Positions 33,225-44,908 are shown, numbered from the stretch's first letter. The stretch: 64,000 nt of DNA from Serripes groenlandicus (GCA_031761405.1 JASEVX010000001.1:41096699-41160698), one strand, 5' to 3'. Numbers and translations are program-made. Notes: a model not told the origin generated them from the letters alone.

Positions 33225-34262
33225 CATTTCCCCTTGTTAACACTCTACAGGCTACATTTTGCATCGGATCTTCATGAAAGTTTATGAGAACATTCATCTA
33301 CATCAAATTTTGGACAAGTTTGAAACTGGGCCATTTGAGGTCAAAAACTAGGTCACTAGGTCAAATTGAAGGAAAGTCTTGTTAACACTCTAGAGGCCAC
33401 ATTTTCAACTTGAGCATGTTGAAACTTTATCAGAATGTTTGTCTTGATGATGTAAGTCAAGTTCGAACATGGGTCATGTCGGGTCAAAAAGTAGGTCACT
33501 AGGTCAAATTAAAGGAAAAACTTCTTAACACTCTAGAGGCAGAAATGTTTGTTTCAGCAGTTTGAAATTTTGTCAGAATGTTTGTATTAATAACTTTCTA
33601 GGTCAAGTTCAAATACGGGTCATTTTGGGTCAAATTGAAGGAAAATCTTGTAAACACTGTAGAAGCCGCACTTTTACTAAGGCAGCTTGAAATTCGGTCA
33701 GAATGTTTATCTAAATGATATCTAGGCCGAGTTCGAATATGGGTCAAGCCGGGTCAAAACCTTTATCAGAATGTTTGTCTTGATGATATGTAGGTCAAGT
33801 TCGATCATGGGTCATGATGTGTCAAAAGGTAGGTCACTAGGTCAAATTGAAGGAAAAGCTTGTTAACACTCTAGAGGCCGCAATTTGTTGCTTAAGCAGT
33901 TTGAAATTTTGTCAGAATGTTTGTAATAATGATATCTAGGTCGAGTTAACATATGTGTCACATTGGGTCAGAAACTAGGTCACTAGGCCAAATTGAAGGA
34001 AAATCTTGTAAACTCTGTAGAAGTATCTTTTTTGGCCACAGCAGCTTGACATTTGGTCAGAATTCTATCTAAATGATATCTAGGTCAAGTTTGAATATGG
34101 GTCATGCCGGGTTAAAAACTAGGTCACTAGGCCAAATTGAAGGAAAATCTTGTTAACACTCTGGATACTGCATTTTTGGCTTGAGCATGTTCCGTTTTTA
34201 TCAGAATGTTTTACTTGATGATATCTAGGTCAAGTTTTAACATGGGTCATGTACATTTGATC
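33225..34262. repeat. About 145 bp tandem repeat with paired AGGTCA sites
   Basis: Six or seven units. Landmarks are AACACTCTAGAGGCCACA, TTATCAGAATGTTTGTCTTG, ATGATATCTAGGTCAAGTTC, ATGGGTCATGTCGGGTCAAA and AGGTCACTAGGTCAAATTGA. GGTCACTAGG starts at 33351, 33494, 33832, 33978 and 34122. One unit between 33640 and 33790 is shortened. Repeats of this kind are, from memory, common in molluscan genomes. Confidence 0.9.
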
Positions 34263-35190
34263 GGTAAATCCTTGTCCTAATGTATTCTGTGATCTGCAGT
34301 TATCCCCTTGCTGGCTGAACCTTAAGTGCTTTGATTTAACTTCACATCAAATTGGATTGGGCTTGCTCGCATGTTCCACATTGGCCAATTGTAAAACATA
34401 AAAAAATGGCTGCGTCTATAAATTTCAATATTTTAATACTCAGAATGAATTTATTGCTAGCAACGGAAATTTATGGAAAATCAACGACATAGCTCCGAGG
34501 TCAGGATATTGATATTCTTGGCTAAATATAAAATATTCATCATATTATTATGTTGAGCCTTGTTATACAAATCAAAGAATTGAAAGTACTGATGGGATGG
34601 GATGGTTGGTTGGTATTCGTAATACGGAATTCGTAGTACAAACACATGCAACCGCCTGTCTGACCTTAATTTACAAATACCGACACAACAGTCCCACCAG
34701 TATTTTCAGCGCTTTGATCACATCATATCGTGGAAATTACTACGCTTTGGACTATTTGTTTCGGCGGAGCTTTGTTTCGGTGGAGCTGCCTGTGTTATTT
34801 CGAACGTAGTAACTCTGAAAACCCGTTTCTTAATTGTGTAGTTCGATTAATCTGACCGTCCCCCAAAACAACATAGCAGATTTTTCATAAACTTCAGTTC
34901 AATTCCCAACATGTTTCACTGTTCGTAATGCAATCGCTACAATTGGACAATATGGTTGCGAGAAGCGGTAATTAACGGTCAACCATCTGTCATTATTCCA
35001 AGTACCTCAATCTTACTGACTAATTATACATTCTTCAGAGTTATACTATGTGAAGTATATCATTCAGTCACGTACATGGGATCGCCAGAAGCTTTATAAA
35101 ATAATCACACATGATCACATTACACAGCAATCCGGTAATGAATCAATCGAATCGTAAGACCGCCGAGCAGAGGAAATCTCCTCAGATATG
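34263..35190. other. Gene-free spacer
   Basis: No recognised repeat. The frame 34597-34809 lacks motif support. Confidence 0.4.
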
Positions 35191-35213
35191 TAACCCTTTC
35201 TAACTGGCAGACG

Positions 35214-35426
35214 TTAACTCTTTCAGCGCCAAAGGCAAAATTGAGGTTTTTGCAAACAATACTGATTCAGGTGAGTCAGCTCGTAACGAGCTGTCTCACC
35301 TGAAATCAGCATTGTTTGCCTTTTAGTTATCAAAATAGTCCAAACTGTTAATACATGTAAAATGGAAACGCACGATTTTGAACAAGGAAGAGTCTACTTT
35401 AAACAATTCGGCGCTGAAAGAGTTAA
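35214..35426 (+). mobile_element. MITE A, complete, inside a MITE B terminus
   Basis: Ends TTAACTCTTTCAGCGCC and GGCGCTGAAAGAGTTAA, with TTAA on both sides. Just before it, 35191-35213 reads TAACCCTTTCTAACTGGCAG, a MITE B-like terminus, so it probably landed in or next to a MITE B remnant. The small frame 35362-35592 overlaps its right end and is not a gene. Confidence 0.88.
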
Positions 35427-35984
35427 GGACGTATCTGCTGCTGGGTTTTGTAATAGTGTGATAAAACAGTCTCCGTTTTCAACTCCATTCAATAATGACA
35501 TGTTCTTATATATTAACCATAAACATTGTATGTGTTTCAATATGTTTATCAATATGTATCGTATTGTATTGTATCGTATTGGGTTAATATAATGAGGCAG
35601 TCCAAGATCGCCTTTTATATGTATATATGCCCATTATAACAAAAGTCAGCCCACACAAAATCCGACCTCAGGAAGATTTGCAATAAATGAAAGTTACTAT
35701 CAAATATCTTACTTATACATTTGATTTAAAATCATGACCATTCAACCGAGGCTTCCCGGAGGCTTGTGTGAGTAGCTGGCGATTAGGGAAGGCCCTCATC
35801 TGACTGATCTGAAGTTTAAATGAACAGTGTCCTGCAAGTCGGTTTTTGCGTGGCATGGCCCAATTATTATCTTGCGCCTTGTTATAGAAATAACACCGGG
35901 ATAATCATCTATGACGAGCGGTGAAAAAACCTCTGCGTATCCATGCTATTTAATCTTAATCGAACTTATTTCCTGGAAGCTGCA
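35427..35984. other. Gene-free spacer with (TATTG)n
   Basis: A short TATTG/TATCG microsatellite lies at about 35555-35583. No other element is seen. Confidence 0.45.
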
Positions 35985-36235
35985 TGAGTTCATTGATGGA
36001 GTTCAAAACAGCTCTCAACAAGTTTATGGTCATGTCACCTACACATGTGTTTCTTGGCTTTCTCACAGCTGTACTAAGCACACTAGTCTTTCCAAGAAAC
36101 TGGCTGCTTTTCCACATATCCCGTTAGCCCATTTGTGGAGACGAATTACGCTTGTCATATTAAATGGTGTCAAGCGTCAGAAAGAATGATGACCATTCAG
36201 GTGTTTGAACTCCCATATATTGACATACCGCTCGG
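35985..36235 (-). mobile_element. SINE type S1, diverged
   Basis: CACCTACACATGTGTTTCTT, GCTTTCTCACAGCTGTACTA, CCAAGAAACTGGCTGCTTTT and GTCAAGCGTCAGAAAGAATG follow the inverted S1 body. The head is a remnant (GGTGTTTGAACTCCC). The tail consensus is lost. The frame 35911-36189 is incidental. Confidence 0.65.
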
Positions 36236-36704
36236 CTGAAAGTTTCATGAAAGCTTTAGGTTTAGTGGCGATCAGAACAAAATTATTTAAGACTGCAGGG
36301 AACCGAATGGGTTTTCTGTAATGAGGTTCAAATAAGTCATGTAATGAGAAAACAAACCATTGTTCATTGATTACCAGTGTAGCTGCATATCAACCTGCGC
36401 ACACGCTTTGCACTGATTGTATATTAGTCAAAGAAGGTTTCAGGAATCGTCATTTTAACATTGAACCTATGTCTGAAACTAATATAATGCGCAGTTATAT
36501 GTCGATCCACACTTCTTTGAAGTATGCTTAATTTAGTTTGCCTTTCATTAGGTACGTCTGATTAATCATGATATGCAGGCTGAAGTGCACACATGTTTAA
36601 CTTGATCATCTGGTATACCAATCAATTTCTAATTTAGTCACTAGATTGGAACTAAACTCAACAAGAATGCCGGTCAATTAGACATAAGCATGTTTGTAAA
36701 CATT
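36236..36704. other. Gene-free spacer
   Basis: No recognised repeat or gene. Confidence 0.4.
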
Positions 36705-36939
36705 TGAGTCATCCCACAAGAAAATCAACATTGTGGACTCTGCGTAAAGCATCGACCCGGATCAGCCTAAGCATACCGTGCAGGCTAACTCGAGTAGACA
36801 CTGTTCGCCTCCTGTGGATTTTCTATTGCAAGTATCATTACTTTATACCTCTATCCCTTAGAGACGGAATATGTCGGTCCGGATTAGTCTGATCGGGTTC
36901 GATACATCCACAATGTTGGTTTTCTCGTGGGACGGCTCA
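36705..36939. mobile_element. MITE C
   Basis: TGAGTCATCCCACAAGAAAA on the left and TTTTCTCGTGGGACGGCTCA on the right. The right-hand subterminal palindrome is shortened compared with other copies. Confidence 0.82.
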
Positions 36940-36954
36940 TTTTAATTGTTTTAA

Positions 36955-37043
36955 GACGTTGAACCTGATTTACTACGCTTATAATGAGCAATTTGTAATG
37001 CTGTCACAATATTTTCAATGTCATCTACTGCAGATAGGGTTAA
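36955..37043. mobile_element. MITE B fragment
   Basis: ATAATGAGCAATTTGTAATG, CACAATATTTTCAATGTCAT, CTACTGCAGATAGGGTTAA: the right part of a MITE B with its TTAA end. The left part is lost. Confidence 0.55.
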
Positions 37044-38012
37044 ACAAAATCCAATCATATCAGGACAACAATTCTGCATAGTGATATACGTCTGATAATA
37101 ATTACCCTTTAAAGACTTTGTTGTTAGAAGATCATTAATTATAATGCTTTCTGTTTTATCCAGCCCAAACCTTTTTCCCAATTGTGCTAGTTTTTATTAC
37201 TGAGTTCCCACTAAGACCTCTGCGAATTGGAGCCAATAAAGACATAGGAAAACAGTAATTGATAGTCCAGACAATTTAAGTATTAATGAGCATTGCTCCC
37301 TCCCCATGGTCACGCATATACTCATAAACATTCAAGCAGTGTCGTTGGAAACCGGAGACACTGGCAACTAGTCAAGAAGTCACGACTGATTCTATTCAAC
37401 GTATAATAAAAGGAAACTGTATATGCAAATGACAGGCAATGCACGTACCCTGCCCACTGTTTTCCCATAAATTAACTAAGCTTGATTTACGAAAGCAATT
37501 TCATGATATAAGCCATAATTAAACCAAGGCAACCGTTCCTTTAAATGACAAATACCTGATACAACGCGATCGCCTCATTTAGATGATTTTGTCCAATCTA
37601 AAGCTAAAATGTCTAATATTAACTTAACATTATTTTCCAAAGCTCTGATAACATGAAAACGCTAATTTTAATGTTCCACTAGGAACAGCCGTGCATCTAC
37701 GACAGAAAAATAACTTTCGTTTATGCGACCTCAAATTGCTATTCGTCACTGTAACCCCTTCCCTCATGACGAAACAGTGATAACTTTTTTGAATAACAGT
37801 TGAATGTACACTGAACTGATGTACTTAGTAGAAAAGCAATGTGCAAAGTATAACGCTTTTCCAAAACATTGATTAATGCTAACAAAACATGAACTAAAAG
37901 TATTTGACAGTTCTAGATACCATTCCTCTTTTATTATCACTTAAAGTTGTACTGACATAAGCCTTGTTGGACTACACTACCAGTTCCGTCCAAAGATGCA
38001 TTAAGGTACATG
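37044..38012. other. Gene-free spacer
   Basis: No gene. GTAACCCCTTCCCTCATGAC at 37750 is an isolated MITE B terminus. Confidence 0.45.
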
Positions 38013-38014
38013 TA

Positions 38015-38192
38015 CAGTCAAACCTGTGCTAAAGACCACCTTGGAATAGCAATCCCCTGTTTATAACAACCACACTTTTAGTTTCCAAATAACTCATTTT
38101 CTCCATAAATGACCCTGTAATTAAAGGCCTACTGCGAACAAGGGCCACATTGTTGCCTTTCAATGGTTGGTCTTTATACACAGGTTCCACTG
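38015..38192. mobile_element. pogo/Tigger-like MITE
   Basis: The ends CAGTCAAACCTGTGCTAAAG and TTATACACAGGTTCCACTG are inverted. They are bordered by TA on both sides (38013-38014, 38193-38194). Termini of this kind and a TA duplication are typical of the pogo/Tigger branch of Tc1/mariner transposons. At 178 bp it has no transposase. Confidence 0.82.
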
Positions 38193-38194
38193 TA

Positions 38195-39140
38195 TTTATA
38201 ACTACGGACGTTGAAGTCGCTGGTAAAACAGGGAACTCTGTGTACGCCCCTGACTCTAGTTATCACACATAGATAAAGTGCATGATGTTAATTTAGTCCG
38301 GCAGCCAAACCCAGATTTGGGGACTAACCTTGTTTTGATGAAATAAGTTTTGTTTTTAATGGATTCTGATTGTCTAGGTATCCACTGTGAACAAACAAAA
38401 AACTGGAGCTCTGTCAGCCTTGAGCAATTTGAGATATAAGCAAAAACAAAATGGCCGCCAAAATGGCGTTTTCTGCTCTAAAAATATGTGAAAATGTATA
38501 CTTTGTCATGCTTTATTGCTGCATTAAGAACCATTTTCTGATTTTTTTACCAGATATGATATATATGATACATTTTGATAATTCTAAATGGTATTTTAGA
38601 TGGCAGAGCAATTTATACATTATTTATACAGGGTGATTCATAAAAAAGTGTACAAGAAATTGGCTGTTTGCGATTTCTACTTCGATAACAAGCAATCAAT
38701 GTATACACACCCTGACAACATTTTGTGATGTATATAAGCTGCATTTTAATTAAAGCTAATTGATGTAGCCTATCATCTCAAAGCAAATGTATTTGTTGAG
38801 ATACCCTGTTGAACATACAGACATCTGTCAGTAAAGTGACTAAGGCATTGCCTCTACTCACTGACTTCCATCTACTGACCAAATCATAACATCCACAATG
38901 ATATGACAATGCATCTATCATGAGTTTTTCCCCTCCCCAAGAACCTAGACATTACCCCCAACATTCCATGAAGACCACATGTTTAGAAAACTGGATTATC
39001 ACAAGACATACATAACTACAATGACTTATCCTCCCCATTCCAACTGGTATGCCTTGCAAACAATACACCCTGTATCTCCATGCTGAACATGTATGCTAAA
39101 GGAAGCAATGCTGCTTGAAACAAAATAATGGTTTCATAAT
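38195..39140. other. Spacer upstream of the pseudogene
   Basis: No clear coding signal. ATGGCCGCCAAAATGGCG at 38451 opens a 61-residue frame without recognisable features. Confidence 0.35.
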
Positions 39141-39149
39141 GAACTACAC

Positions 39150-40680
39150 ATGATCTTCACTTCAAAGTACTTCAAAGAAGACCTTGTTACAGGTAGATAT
39201 ACTGACTACAAGCTTGACATCATGAGATACAATGGTCCAAAGAAACCAGATATGCCACCTGTCAAGAACCAAGTTCCACCACTTAGTGTTCTCGCTCATA
39301 TGGTTGTTTCGCGACAGAGAGCTAATGAGTGTGACCTCAGGTTCTTGACAGATGTTGTGCAGCGTGATAACTGTCCTGAATTCAACGCATTTGTGTCGCG
39401 ATCAAGGAGAAGCCACACAACCCAAAACTAAAGCAGTGTATCTACCATTGATTGATATGCCACCAGCACATCCAGACACAATTATGACAGCCATGAGCAA
39501 ATCACAGCAGTTAACAGAGAAAACTGGTCAAGGTTTCACTGTCTTGGCATCACTCTAAAACCAGAAACTCTCAAGACCTGGGCCCTTAGCTTGCACATAT
39601 GTAGCAGACTTGTGAAAGACGTTTCAACTCTGAGAGACAAGTCGGCTAGTTCTAAAACAGCGCACAAAGAAGAGGCTCCAGCAAGGATATCTGCAGACCA
39701 AGGTAACAGAGACGGGTTGCGCAGAAAACTGGATGTGAGCATCGATCCAATGGACCCAGAGAAGAACCCAGCGAACATTGCCAATGTGGTCAATGACGGA
39801 TCGCTCCTGAATCAGTGAATGTTGACAGAGCAGTTGAAATTGGTGCTCAGCAAATGGGTGAGTTTGAACGGAAATTGCCTGGAGGTTTCTACGACACAAT
39901 TTCGAAGAAAGTTCAAACCATGGCTGTCATGAAGAAATCAATTGACGTAGGCGATTCCAAGGTATACGATACCAAGTTAATATACTCTCGCGTGATAGGT
40001 CTACAAGCAAGTTCCAGAGATGTTGACTTTCATGATGTAATGTCATGCGAGCTGTCGCCAGTTCCTACAGCTCTGTTTGATGAGTCTGGAGATATGCGTA
40101 TCTCGAAGTCCAAGGCCGCTTTGAAGAACCAGACAAAGGTTGAAGTATCAGCTAGACACGCGACACTTGAAGAAACATGCACAGTGATCGATGGCTGTGC
40201 TCTCCTTTGGATTCCTACTTGGCCTTCATCATCACCAACACGACAACCAACAGTGATGGACTTTGTATCAAACTTCAAAGGCAAGATTGAAGAGACACTA
40301 ACATCTGGTGATGTGTACTTAGTCTTTGACAGGTACAATGATTACATCACCAAGTGTGCAACCAGGATATCGAGAGGCAATGATGGTTGCAGAGTTTTCC
40401 AACTGAGTCCAACTTCACCCCTTCCGTCTCAGAAACTGACTCTGACAGTCACAGAGAACAAGAAACAGTTGATTAACATCATTTGTCAACATCTGCAAAG
40501 CGATGCAGGTTTCATCATAAAACACAAGCCTGTGATCACCAGCCAAGATGACACTCCTGTTGAACTAGGTCCAGGTGGTGTTCCGATCCAACGGCACGAT
40601 ATGGCCACATCTCAAGAGGAGGCTGATGTGATTATTGTGCAACAGGCTATCATGCTTGCAGATGAAGGAAGATCCGTCAG
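39150..40680 (+). pseudogene. Broken copy of an uncharacterised multi-copy invertebrate protein family
   Basis: Four collinear pieces in shifting frames. 39150 to about 39400 has YNGPKKPDMPPVKNQVPP and later DNCPEFNAFVSR. About 39400-39530 has PKTKAVYLPLIDMPP and DTIMTAMSKSQ. About 39531-39797 has GITLKPETLKTWALSLHICS and IDPMDPEKNP. About 39800-40680 has LIYSRVIGLQASSRDVDFHD, VYLVFDRYNDYITKCATR, TENKKQLINIICQHL and TSQEEADVIIVQQA. I recognise this set as a family repeated many times in mollusc, cnidarian and other genomes; its function is unknown to me. VFDRY followed by a basic stretch and the acidic EEAD motif faintly recall PIN/FEN-like nucleases. Relative to the family as I remember it, a central part of perhaps 250 residues is missing at about 39530, and the C-terminal part with a DTDV motif is absent. 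The apparent start of the 309-residue frame (GTG at 39815) is not a real start. Probably a dead mobile-element-associated copy. Confidence 0.75.
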
Positions 40681-40744
40681 AAAGTGCAGTTATTACCAAT
40701 GTTATCCAATAATTATGATTATAATATTCCAAGACAACTTTTAA

Positions 40745-41486
40745 AAAGTTTTAAAACTTTGACTTTACTATCTGGAGTTCAGCACCTTTAATGTTCGACA
40801 ATTCGATTTGTATGGATTAAACACTATCTACATATTCGATTCTCACTTTAAAAACTAAAATAATTTTGAAAATAAAAGGTTTTAAAAGATGATAAGGATG
40901 ACAACGATCAATAGTAATCACGTATCCATGTATTTTATGAATCGATCGACGAATACAAGAACTTGAGTCACGACTCGAAATTTTGCGACAAGGAAAAATC
41001 GAAATCAGACTGCTGCGTTGACGCGCAGCCAAATCGGGATCATTTTGATTGGTCATCTAGTTACCGAAACATTCTTTTATTTAGACTTCTGGAAAGTCTT
41101 AATAATTATAACAACGCTATACACACATGACGTATGACAGGAACCGTGAAATAGCATTTAAACATACTTACGTTGGTTGGTTAATGTGTGAGGTTCTGTA
41201 ATTTTGAGTTACCAGTCCTGACATTAAGGGTCTTGTTGCATCTGCATTAAGCTAATGTTTAGACTCTCTCTAAGTCCCGATATAACATGTAACATAACTC
41301 TAGATGTATACATAAACATTTAAAAGTGTAGATAGCAGCACGAAATTACAGAAAATACAAAACGTAACAGAGAAATATTTTATTTTGGACTTTCTTGTCC
41401 ATACATGCATTTCAAATTATCGTTAGGTCATAATAACAAAGTCTCTATATTACATGCATACTATACATACAGTCAATAGCGTAACT
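40745..41486. other. Gene-free spacer
   Basis: AT-rich, with no recognised element. The minus frame 40817-41056 has no motif. Confidence 0.4.
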
Positions 41487-41701
41487 TTAACCATTTCTCA
41501 TATACACGAGTGTTGAAGCCTCTGAAGCAGACGAACTTTAAAATCAGTGTGGGCCAAAGTAGTTATTGCTCATAATGAGCACTTTCTCTTTTTGCCACAA
41601 TGTGCTCAACTCTTTTTAATAGTCAAACTTACATTTTCTATATTTTTGCCTAGATGTTTTCAAAGTTGTCTGCTGCAGATTAGTTTCATGAGGGAAAGGT
41701 G
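41487..41701. mobile_element. MITE B, diverged
   Basis: TTAACCATTTCTCATATACA on the left, TTTCATGAGGGAAAGGTG on the right. The centre has ATTGCTCATAATGAGCACTT and TTTGCCACAATG. The right TTAA is lost. Confidence 0.75.
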
Positions 41702-41888
41702 ACCGACTACGTTTATATACTTGATTCCCGTCGGCCAATTTTGTTATTATTAGCAAACCAGAAAATGGCATGGGAGCGTAATCGGTGCACCTGCAAATGA
41801 TTATGTTTCGTCAATAAGTTACATCCGTTTATTGATTGGTTGGGCCGTGCTGTGAGGCGGGGATTCGCATCAGTGCGCAACTATCATA

Positions 41889-42095
41889 TGAGCCGCCCCG
41901 CGAGAAAACCAACAGTGCAGGCTTACCCGGATAGACACTTTTCGCCTCCTGTGGATTTTCTGTTTCAGGAATCATTACGTTATACCTCTATCCCTCTGAG
42001 ACGGAATGTGTCGGCCCGGATCAGTCTGCGCGGACTGCGCAGGCTGATCCGGTCGATACATTACGCAGAGGCCATCCAGTTGGTTTTCTCGCTCA
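41889..42095. mobile_element. MITE C with internal deletion
   Basis: TGAGCCGCCCCGCGAGAAAA on the left and TTGGTTTTCTCGCTCA on the right. The GCGTAAAGTATCGACCCGGA segment is deleted, and the right terminus has lost GGAACGG. The frame 41840-42100 is a by-product. Confidence 0.82.
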
Positions 42096-42368
42096 TATAA
42101 CTTTACTATTATCACTAAAACTTGAATTGAACTACTATCATTATGAGTTGAATATCTTTTACGTTATTGTTATAATTAGCTGTAACATACTGCTGTATTA
42201 TGTCACGTTGATAACTTTAATGTATATAAACTTATTATGTTACAAGAAACATGAATGTTTACGTTACGAAATAAAGAGTTTGAATCTTGATTGCCTTTTT
42301 TAAATATATCCTCGAAGATAAAGAAAAGTCATGATAATACCGTACGTATTGACAGTTTGGTATGAATC
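42096..42368. other. Spacer, possible retroelement 3' end
   Basis: AATAAAGAGTTTGAATCTTG at about 42270 resembles the 3' end of a LINE-type element, but no reverse transcriptase sequence precedes it. Confidence 0.3.
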
Positions 42369-42591
42369 TTAACCCGTTCTCACAAATAACAAATCTGAAC
42401 AGGCGATATTAAAAACATTTAGCCAAGAAATGGTAACTCACTATAAATGAAAGAAAAATAAATTGTTATTAAATCAATGTGACAAAATGTGAAATTGCTC
42501 ATCATGAGCAATTTCTCAATTTGGGACAAAGTTTTCAAACGTATTCTGATGCGGAGGCGTAAGAAAGAGTCGGTATCTTGGAAAAACTTAA
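42369..42591. mobile_element. MITE B, diverged, with perfect central palindrome
   Basis: Bordered by TTAA (42369-42372 and 42588-42591). The left end is TTAACCCGTTCTCACAAA, the right end ATCTTGGAAAAACTTAA. The centre at 42491-42515 is a perfect 12 bp inverted repeat around one base (GAAATTGCTCAT, C, then the complement), although the rest of the element is worn. Confidence 0.75.
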
Positions 42592-43001
42592 CAATTTGCA
42601 TGTGTAACTACATCCTTTTTCGCAAGACTCCTTTTATTTAGATCAGTGAAAGAGAAATGACATAGTGTAATACTATATTCGAAATAAAACAATGAAATTA
42701 GCAAGTTCGATTACATATGTCTAATTGAATGACTGATACAAACTAATTAGAGACAACTCTTTAGCCTTGGGCGAATATTTCTGTAGATTAATGTGATCAT
42801 CGAGAAGATGATTTCAAGAATTGTTCACATATAATTGAATTGGCCCTAATAGTGCCACTCAATATGTAAAGTATTTAGGAGAAACTGTTATTAACAATTT
42901 TACACATGCAACACATTTGCATCAGTTAACATTGAAAACAACGAGATACTAGGTAAGACCATGCATCCTGAAGGGATCATCATAAACTACAGTTGAACAA
43001 A
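42592..43001. other. Gene-free spacer
   Basis: No recognised repeat or gene. Confidence 0.4.
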
Positions 43002-43264
43002 TGAGTCGTTCAACGAGAAAACAAACAATGTGGACTCTGCGTAAAGTAATGACCCGGATCAGCCTAAGCATGTCGCGCAGGCTAACCCAGACAGAAACGT
43101 TTCACCTCCTGTGGATTTTCTGTTCCAGGAATCATTACTCTATACCTATATCCCCCTGAGACGGAGTGTGTCGGCCCAGATTAGCCTGCGCAGACTGCGC
43201 AGGTTGATCGGGGTCGATACATTACGCAAAGTCCATAATGTTGGTTTTCTCGTGGAACGGCTCA
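43002..43264. mobile_element. MITE C, complete
   Basis: TGAGTCGTTCAACGAGAAAA on the left and TTTTCTCGTGGAACGGCTCA on the right. The interior is full length. The frame 43111-43377 starts in it and is not a gene. Confidence 0.87.
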
Positions 43265-43779
43265 TTTTTTCCTCAAAACTTTGTTGCTGCAAATGCGTCT
43301 GCTTGTTGGAAAATATTAACCATTTCGCAGTAGAAAGTATTTATGACAATATTGTAGCACATTTCTTAATTTTTTAAATACTTTTCTTACTTTATCTTAA
43401 TTGTTTTCGTTAGTCATCATTTGCTTTTGGCGTATTTTGTTTGTTTCAATTCAACATTGTCCAAAAATATCATCATCGATAGTTTGGTTAATAATGCATG
43501 CCATTGCTATATACTGTACAATGTCTAATCATTCATAGACTAACCATTCTTACCTTAATTTGCGTAATTTCAGCATATTATCTTTTGTAACAAATCAAAT
43601 AATATAAACCACTGACGTAATTTCCTATTATAGTCACTTCCGTTTGGTCCGATCTCACCCTGTTATTTTGTGCTTATGCCGAATATCTTACCATATCGGA
43701 ATAAATATTCATCGTCGCACTCATTCTCCCAAATTTTGGTATCGATAGCAATAAAGCAAAACTGTGCTGTGTTGTTTAG
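43265..43779. other. Gene-free spacer
   Basis: AT-rich. No recognised repeat. Confidence 0.4.
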
Positions 43780-44345
43780 AAACGGGCTGTTTTTTTTGGA
43801 AGTATGATACAATAAGCATTTCTAAAATAGTGTCGTCCCAATACAACTTATGTTATACCAACGTGAACCGTAATCTTAGTGTTTACTTTATAAACAGATA
43901 GAACAAGATATAATACCACCACCATAACAATAAACTTCCGATAAGTGGAAAGAAATTATCCAATTAGAAAAGGTCTGCTCTTTTTGGAAATTTGATACAG
44001 TGAGTATTTCTAAAAATTACTGTCGTCCCAATTAAACTAATGTAATACCAACGTGAACTATGATCTAAGTTTTTACTTTATAAACAGATAGAACACGACA
44101 TAATGCCCCCATAACCTTATAATTGTGATAAGTGAAAGGAACTTATCCAATGAGAAATGGTCTAATCTTTTTGTAAATATGATACAGTGAGTATTTCTAA
44201 ATTAGTGTCATCCCAATATAACTTCTGTTATACCAACGTGAACTGTGATCTAAGTGTTTAATCAGATAGAACACGTCATACTGCCACGATACCATTATAG
44301 CTTCGATAAGTGGAAAGAACTTAACCAATTAGAAACGATCTACTC
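43780..44345. repeat. 187 bp tandem repeat, three units
   Basis: GATACAGTGAGTATTTCTAA, TGTCGTCCCAATA, ACCAACGTGAAC and AACAGATAGAACACG recur. GATACA starts at 43806, 43994 and 44181. The third unit has a short deletion before CAGATAGAACACG. Confidence 0.92.
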
Positions 44346-44567
44346 CCTTATAAAAAATGACCTTGATATTTTCGTATTTTGGCCTGACCGTCCAACGGAG
44401 GTTTTGGACTAAACGATAATTACAATCACATTGCAAACTTGTGCAAATGGTATATGGGCGTAACCGTTTCCCATGTGTCTTTAATGATGCTTATACGTGT
44501 ATGATTAATGTTCCGTGATTTGAAGAATAGCTCTTTGAAAAACAGTCATTGGCTAAATAAGACACCA

Positions 44568-44664
44568 TTAACTCTTTCAGCGCCGAATTGTTTAAAGTAG
44601 ACTCTTCCATGTTCAAAATCGGGCGTCTCCATTTCTCATGTAATAACAGTTTGGACTATTTCGT
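44568..44664 (-). mobile_element. MITE A, half copy
   Basis: TTAACTCTTTCAGCGCC and GGGCGTCTCCATTTCTCATG are as in 20565-20777. It stops at GGACTATTT and runs into an unrelated hairpin. Confidence 0.75.
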
Positions 44665-44908
44665 TCTTATTCCAATTGTTCTGGAATAAGAACGAAATAC
44701 CCTGAATAACGTACATTTGATACACCGAAACCACATAAAACGTCGTCTCGTATTGACCAGTGACACTGTTATACTCTATGCAAGTGGAACACTCGGCAAA
44801 CACCGCTTCTGTTACATTGCATCTCCCTTGTTGATAACTAGTTTCAAGGCGATAATATGATTGGCTGACGTAAAGGTCAATCTGAGGCGACCTGTAATAG
44901 GCAGTCAT
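44636..44908 (-). other. Possible exon or chance frame
   Basis: Minus-strand frame of 90 residues with the segments SYYRLETSYQQGRCNVTEAV and CSTCIEYNSVTGQYETTFYV. The composition looks more protein-like than other small frames here. GCTGCAG just upstream could be a splice acceptor. However, its 3' end runs through a 16 bp perfect inverted repeat (TTTCGTTCTTATTCCA and its complement, about 44658-44696) into MITE A. I do not recognise a family, and I treat it as unproven. Confidence 0.25.

Noticed and set aside
39815..40744. Intact 309-residue gene
   Set aside because: The start is a GTG inside a longer homologous region. The upstream homology continues in other frames, and the last residues depart from the family, so this is the longest piece of a pseudogene.
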